From positions 3,016-29,725 of the forward strand of contig JALURZ010000125.1 of NCBI GenBank assembly GCA_027058735.1: a stretch of DNA of 26,710 nt, in the 5' to 3' direction. Position numbers and translations under genes: made by a program. This DNA comes from Hyphomicrobiales bacterium (lineage in GTDB: Bacteria > Pseudomonadota > Alphaproteobacteria > Rhizobiales > JALURZ01). Under the pieces are notes generated by a model that was not told the DNA's origin, searched no databases, and saw only the letters and a list, made by a program, of their open reading frames with translations. Position 1 is the first letter of the stretch, and every line of letters starts with the position of its first letter. This document shows positions 22,570 to 26,710 of the stretch, in pieces.

Positions 22570-25218
22570 ATGAAAACCGATACGCCCCGCCCGGTCAGGT
22601 TGTCAGACTACCGCCCGCCGGCCTATCTCGCCGACACGGTCGCGCTTGATATCCGGCTGGCCCCGGAAAAGACCACCGTGAAAACCCGCCTGGCGCTGCG
22701 GGCCAATCCCCATGCTCCGGAGCGGGGCGCAGCGCTGGTGCTGGATGGCGAAGGGCTGGAACTGCATGGCCTGTCCATTGATGGCGCGGTGGTCGCGCCC
22801 GGCGCCATGGACATCGCGGAGACCCATCTCACCATCCAGAACGTGCCCGGCCGGCCGTTCGTTGTCGAATATGAAACCGAATGCAACCCGGCCGCCAACA
22901 CCGCCCTGTCGGGCCTCTACCGCACCAGCGACACCTATTGCACCCAGTGCGAGGCGGAGGGTTTTCGCCGCATCACCTATTTTCCCGACCGCCCGGACGT
23001 GTTGGCGAAATTCACCGTGCGCCTGGAAGCGCGCAGGAGCGAAGCGCCGGTGTTGCTGTCGAACGGCAATCTGATCGAGGCCGGCGATATTCCCGGCACC
23101 GACCGCCACTTCGCCATCTGGCACGACCCGCACCCCAAGCCGAGCTATCTGTTCGCCCTGGTGGGCGGCGATCTGGCATGCGTCGAAGACCGCTTCACGA
23201 CCATGTCCGGGCGCGAGGTCGTGCTGCGGATCTATGTGGAGCACGGCAAGCAGGACCGCTGCGCCTATGCCATGGACGCGCTCAAGCGGGCCATGCGCTG
23301 GGATGAGGAAACCTACGGGCGCGAGTATGATCTGGACATATTCATGATCGTCGCGGTCAGCGATTTCAACATGGGGGCGATGGAAAACAAGGGCCTCAAT
23401 GTGTTCAACGACAAGTATATCCTGGCCCGGCCCGACACCGCCAGCGACATGGATTACGCCAATATCGAAGGCATCATCGCGCATGAATATTTCCATAACT
23501 GGACCGGCAACCGCATCACCTGCCGCGACTGGTTCCAGCTTTGCCTGAAGGAAGGGCTGACGGTTTTTCGCGATCAGGAATATTCCGCCGACATGCGCTC
23601 GCGCGCCGTCAAGCGCATCGGCGATGTCAAGATGCTGCGCGCCCACCAGTTCCCCGAGGATGCAGGCCCGCTCGCCCATCCCGTGCGCCCGTCGAGCTAT
23701 ATCGAGATCAACAATTTCTATACCGCGACCGTTTATGAAAAAGGCGCCGAACTGGTGCGCATGCTCAAACTGCTGATCGGCGATGCGGCGTTTTTCACAG
23801 GCATGGACCTCTATTTCGAGCGCCATGACGGAGAAGCGGCCACCGTCGAGCAGTTCATCGCCGCCATGGCGGATGCCTCGGCGCGCGATCTCGATCCCTT
23901 CATGCAGTGGTACGCCCAGGCCGGCACGCCGGAAATCGTGGTTTCGGAGAAATATTCGCCCGCGAAAAAAACCTACCGGCTGCATCTGGTCCAGACCTGC
24001 GCGCCGACGCCGGGCCAGGCGAACAAGAAACCGCTCCCAATTCCCCTGACCCTGGGCCTCATGAATGCCGCCGGCGACGATCTGCCGCTGACCCTTGAGG
24101 GCCAGGGGCCCATGGACCGGCCGGTCATCGAACTGAGCGAAGCGGAGCAGACGCTGACCTTCACCGGCATCGAGGAGAAACCGGTGCTGTCGCTGAACCG
24201 CAATTTCAGCGCGCCGGTCACCATCCGCGCCAACCGTGCAGAAAAAACGCTGCTGTTCGCCATGGCTCATGACAGCGATCCGTTCAACCGCTGGGAAGCG
24301 GGTCAGATCCATGCCACGAAACTGCTTGTTTCCATGGTGGAGGCGGTGCGGGCGAAAAAACCGCCGCGCCGCGGCGCGGATCTGGCGCGCGCCCTGGGCG
24401 CCAGCCTGAAGAGCGACCAGCTGGAGCCCGCCTTCATCGCGCTGATGCTGCAACTGCCCGGAGAAGCCGATCTGGCGCGCGAAATCGCAAGCGATGTGGA
24501 CCCCGGCGCCATTCACACCGCCCGCGAGGCGTTGCGCGCGACCATCGGCCAGCAATTGCGCGGCGATCTGGAAGCGGTCTACGGGAAACTCCAGGTGCCG
24601 GGTCCCTACAACCCCGATGCGCGCAGCGCCGGCAAACGGGCGTTGCGGGCCACCGTGCTCTCCTATCTTGCCGCCGCCGATCCGAAAGACGGCGCGCGCC
24701 GGGCGCTTGCGCAATATGAAACCGCGCAGAACATGACCGACGCGATGGCCGCCCTGCTGGTGTTGTCGCGGCTCGATTGCCCGCAGCGCCCCAAAGCCCT
24801 GTCGGCGTTTTATGAACGCTGGAGGGATGATCATCTCGTCATCGACAAGTGGCTCAGCCTTCAGGCCGCGGCCCCGTTCGCCTATACCCCCGATACGGTG
24901 CGCCGGCTGATGGACCATGAAAGTTTTGCGCTCGCCAACCCCAACAAGGTGCGCGCGCTGATCGGCGTCTTCGCCACCGCCAATCCGGTCGCCTTCAATG
25001 CGCCGGGCGGCGAGGGCTATACCCTCGTGGCCGACGTCATATTGAAGCTCGATCCCATGAACCCGCAGGTGGCCGCGCGGCTGGCGGGCGCATTCCGCAA
25101 CTGGCGCATTCTGGAGCCGCGCCGCCGGGCGCGCGCCAGAACGGCGCTGAAAAAAATCGCGGCGCAAAAGTGGCTGTCGCGCGACACCTTCGAAATCGTG
25201 ACCAAGACGCTGGGGTGA
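22570..25218 (+). CDS. pepN: Aminopeptidase N (M1 family)
   Basis: An 882-aa zinc aminopeptidase that removes N-terminal residues from peptides in the cytosol. The N-terminal beta domain holds NPAANTALSGLYRTSDTYCTQCEAEGFRRITYF (in pieces), nearly the same as in E. coli PepN. The exopeptidase motif GAMEN is at residues 269-273, and the zinc site HEYFHNW gives His305, Glu306 and His309, with the third ligand Glu in LKEGLTVF. The C-terminal ~350 residues form the Ig-like and helical DUF3458 domains, with GEADLAREI and LDPMNPQVAARL. Length matches PepN. ATG 22570 is preferred over a GTG at 22558. It is monocistronic. Confidence 0.97.
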   Translation: MKTDTPRPVRLSDYRPPAYLADTVALDIRLAPEKTTVKTRLALRANPHAPERGAALVLDGEGLELHGLSIDGAVVAPGAMDIAETHLTIQNVPGRPFVVEYETECNPAANTALSGLYRTSDTYCTQCEAEGFRRITYFPDRPDVLAKFTVRLEARRSEAPVLLSNGNLIEAGDIPGTDRHFAIWHDPHPKPSYLFALVGGDLACVEDRFTTMSGREVVLRIYVEHGKQDRCAYAMDALKRAMRWDEETYGREYDLDIFMIVAVSDFNMGAMENKGLNVFNDKYILARPDTASDMDYANIEGIIAHEYFHNWTGNRITCRDWFQLCLKEGLTVFRDQEYSADMRSRAVKRIGDVKMLRAHQFPEDAGPLAHPVRPSSYIEINNFYTATVYEKGAELVRMLKLLIGDAAFFTGMDLYFERHDGEAATVEQFIAAMADASARDLDPFMQWYAQAGTPEIVVSEKYSPAKKTYRLHLVQTCAPTPGQANKKPLPIPLTLGLMNAAGDDLPLTLEGQGPMDRPVIELSEAEQTLTFTGIEEKPVLSLNRNFSAPVTIRANRAEKTLLFAMAHDSDPFNRWEAGQIHATKLLVSMVEAVRAKKPPRRGADLARALGASLKSDQLEPAFIALMLQLPGEADLAREIASDVDPGAIHTAREALRATIGQQLRGDLEAVYGKLQVPGPYNPDARSAGKRALRATVLSYLAAADPKDGARRALAQYETAQNMTDAMAALLVLSRLDCPQRPKALSAFYERWRDDHLVIDKWLSLQAAAPFAYTPDTVRRLMDHESFALANPNKVRALIGVFATANPVAFNAPGGEGYTLVADVILKLDPMNPQVAARLAGAFRNWRILEPRRRARARTALKKIAAQKWLSRDTFEIVTKTLG

Positions 25219-25277
25219 GCCGGCGCGGTTTTCGATCACGGGCCGCCGCATTGCCGTTTCCGCAGCAGCGCGGCGCA

Positions 25278-25306
25278 TTGACTTCAGGCAGCCGGCGCTT
25301 CAGATT
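25278..25306 (+). promoter_or_regulatory. Possible promoter for the cysteine-repeat protein
   Basis: TTGACT (25278-25283) and CAGATT (25301-25306) are 17 bases apart; the -35 is good (5/6) but the -10 poor (3/6). The inverted repeat CAGCCG...CGGCTG (25289-25294 and 25307-25312) overlaps it and could be an operator. Confidence 0.3.
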
Positions 25307-25359
25307 CGGCTGTGCCCTGGGAGAACGTCCAGCGAAATGAGGATTGAAGTGAGGATGTT

Positions 25360-26577
25360 GTGAGGAAATTCACCGGAACCTCCGCCGCGCTCGGCCTCGC
25401 GGCCATGTTCGCCGCTTATCAGGCACAGGGCGCACCGGCCACGCCCGCGCCTTCGATCGCTGCCGGCAACACGCTTGTCGAGCACGCCCAGGGTGCCCCG
25501 TTCCAACTGGGAATTTCCGATGGCATGGTCTTCAGCGTCATGGCCCGCAACGGATATACCGATATAGAAATCCTGACCCGCAGGCTGACGCGCACCCGCG
25601 CCTCGGGGTGCAAGGGCACGATAAAATATAAGGTCGAGGTGCGTCTCGACGGGCGCCTCTACAAAGCCCGGCCCATCGGTGCCTGCCGCACAGAAATCGG
25701 TATCGATTTCGCCCGCAAGATATTGCGCCAGAAGGGTTTCCGGCGCATCAGGCTGGTTCCCGGCGGACCGGGCTTTGTCGCAACGGCGTGCCGGGACAAC
25801 CGGCGCATCCGGGTTTCGGTGAGTCGGTTTGGCGATATCGGAAGCCAGACGGTGCTCGGGCGCTGCGGCGCCGATCTGACGCGCCGCGAAATAGTCGCGC
25901 TGCTGCGCGCCTACGGGTTCAGCCGCATCCGGGCCAAACCCGCCCGGCGCGGGAATTTTTCGGTCAATGCCTGCCGCAACGATGACCGGGTCGCCTTGCT
26001 GGTGGGGCCCGGCGGCGGCATCTTGAGGGAAAACCGGATCGGGCGATGCGACCCTCCCATTCATCCCGCGACCATTCCCGCCCTGCTCGCGCGCAACGGG
26101 TTTGACCGCATTGATGTGATCGACAGGACGCTTCCGCGCTATGTGGCGCGCGCATGCCGCGACACCCGCCGTCTCGAAATCACCATGAACCGTTTTGGCA
26201 CGATCGTGGACGAACGTGCGATCGGGCGCTGCGCGCCGCCCATGAGCGCTGCGAGCCTGCGCGCCCGGCTGGGGGACGCCGGCTATGACGCCGTGCGCAT
26301 CGTCGCCGACGACGCAAGTGGTTTCATCGCCGAGGTGTGCGAAGAGGGCGCGCGCTTCCGCCTCGACCTGACGCGCTATGGCGAGACCGTCAGCCAGACG
26401 CGGATCGGCGATTGCGCCTCGCGCCGGGTCCGCAATGTCCTCAAACAGCTTGAAAGAGAAGGGATTCGCGACGCCGCCATCTATGTGGAGGGGTGCCGCG
26501 GGAACCGGCGCGTGAGGGTCGAACTCGATCAATACGGCTCCGTGCTCGGGCGCGACGCCATCGGCCGGTGCCGCTAG
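25360..26577 (+). CDS. Secreted protein of six tandem two-cysteine repeats, unknown function
   Basis: A 405-aa protein I do not recognise. A signal peptide spans about residues 1-24 (basic start, hydrophobic core, cleavage near AQGA). The rest is six tandem units of about 61 residues (the last about 52). Each has a helix-like LLxxxGFxxI segment, then strands around ACRDNRRIRVSV, then RFGxIxxxxxIGRC. Cysteines occur only in two positions per unit: 84/109, 144/169, 205/230, 265/291, 327/352 and 379/404, so each unit probably closes one disulfide. The fold slightly recalls PepSY-type alpha-beta units, but this is uncertain. The protein is very Arg-rich and basic. The start is GTG 25360 with GAGG upstream. 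A further exported protein follows. Confidence 0.8.
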   Translation: MRKFTGTSAALGLAAMFAAYQAQGAPATPAPSIAAGNTLVEHAQGAPFQLGISDGMVFSVMARNGYTDIEILTRRLTRTRASGCKGTIKYKVEVRLDGRLYKARPIGACRTEIGIDFARKILRQKGFRRIRLVPGGPGFVATACRDNRRIRVSVSRFGDIGSQTVLGRCGADLTRREIVALLRAYGFSRIRAKPARRGNFSVNACRNDDRVALLVGPGGGILRENRIGRCDPPIHPATIPALLARNGFDRIDVIDRTLPRYVARACRDTRRLEITMNRFGTIVDERAIGRCAPPMSAASLRARLGDAGYDAVRIVADDASGFIAEVCEEGARFRLDLTRYGETVSQTRIGDCASRRVRNVLKQLEREGIRDAAIYVEGCRGNRRVRVELDQYGSVLGRDAIGRCR

Positions 26578-26620
26578 TTCGGCGCGGGCGCCTTCATTCA
26601 ACGCAAGTATTGGAGAGAGT

Positions 26621-26710
26621 ATGAAACACGTTGAAAATTCCCCGGTCCGCCGGTTTTCCCATGCGCTGGCAGGCGTCGTATTTTTCGCAAGCCTGATGGG
26701 CGCGCTTGCG
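26621..26710 (+). CDS. N-terminus of an exported protein, cut by the window end
   Basis: Thirty codons are visible from ATG 26621, preceded by GGAGAG at good spacing. They encode a basic start (VRRFSHA) and a hydrophobic run (LAGVVFFASLMGALA) typical of a Sec signal peptide. The mature protein lies outside the window. It starts 43 bases after the cysteine-repeat gene in the same direction, so both may be one operon for envelope or secreted products. Confidence 0.6.
   Translation, partial: MKHVENSPVRRFSHALAGVVFFASLMGALA

Noticed and set aside
22603..25278. Very long antisense open frame (891 codons) opposite pepN
   Set aside because: It mirrors pepN, whose sense protein matches a well-known family over its full length. 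Long antisense frames are expected in GC-rich DNA with strong third-position bias.
25289..25312. CAGCCG...CGGCTG stem as a pepN terminator
   Set aside because: Short stem, 12-base loop, no T-tract, and 70 bases from the stop codon; more likely chance or an operator.
25300..26601. 433-codon minus-strand frame opposite the cysteine-repeat protein
   Set aside because: The plus-strand protein has a signal peptide and a regular repeat pattern, while the opposite frame has neither a family match nor a ribosome-binding site.

Overview
The window is a GC-rich bacterial chromosome segment, most likely from an alphaproteobacterium. The evidence is a PleC/DivJ/PdhS-style histidine kinase, two CtrA-like TTAA-N7-CTAAC boxes, a RutR-like TetR regulator, a TRAP transporter of dctPQM type, and an intergenic palindromic element of a kind familiar from alphaproteobacterial genomes. 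I cannot assign an order or genus. Genes are densely packed on both strands and no gap exceeds 300 bases. There is no rRNA, tRNA, CRISPR array, transposase or phage gene.

Layout. (1) 83-3081, minus strand: a tight four-gene run of glutathione S-transferase, metallo-beta-lactamase-fold hydrolase, Fe-S-type uracil-DNA glycosylase-superfamily protein and alpha/beta-hydrolase lipoprotein. (2) 3217-8115, plus strand: a short-chain dehydrogenase of the (3R)-hydroxyacyl-CoA dehydrogenase type, a six-TM histidine kinase behind a CtrA-like box, a membrane-anchored retropepsin-like protease, and a phosphomannomutase/phosphoglucomutase. (3) 8286-9155: a predicted outer-membrane protein directly behind a near-consensus sigma-54 promoter. 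(4) 9209-11367: a PaaK/CapK-like adenylate-forming enzyme with degenerate core motifs, divergent from a NeuD-like hexapeptide acyltransferase whose stop codon lies in a 107-bp palindromic element. (5) 11379-13053: dusA and a small lipoprotein, divergent. (6) 13063-21768: a catabolic island. The minus strand carries a RutR-like TetR regulator, a LysR regulator, a DUF1445/D-glutamate-cyclase-like protein and a TRAP transporter (dctP, dctQ, dctM). The plus strand carries methylmalonate-semialdehyde dehydrogenase and an N-carbamoyl-amino-acid hydrolase/beta-ureidopropionase. (7) 21776-25218: an unrecognised 176-aa protein behind a second CtrA-like box, then aminopeptidase N. (8) 25360-26710: an unrecognised secreted protein made of six tandem ~61-residue units, each with exactly two cysteines, followed by the first 30 codons of another exported protein cut by the window end.

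How they work together. The catabolic island fits the lower part of reductive pyrimidine (or hydantoin/ureido-acid) degradation: the carbamoylase releases a beta- or alpha-amino acid, and MmsA converts (methyl)malonate semialdehyde to an acyl-CoA. The RutR-like regulator fits this, and the TRAP system would import an organic-acid substrate. The reductase, dihydropyrimidinase and aminotransferase steps are not in this window.

The most unusual items are the 12-cysteine repeat protein, the PaaK-like enzyme with eroded catalytic motifs, the sigma-54 promoter in front of an unknown outer-membrane protein, and the palindromic element that supplies a gene's stop codon.
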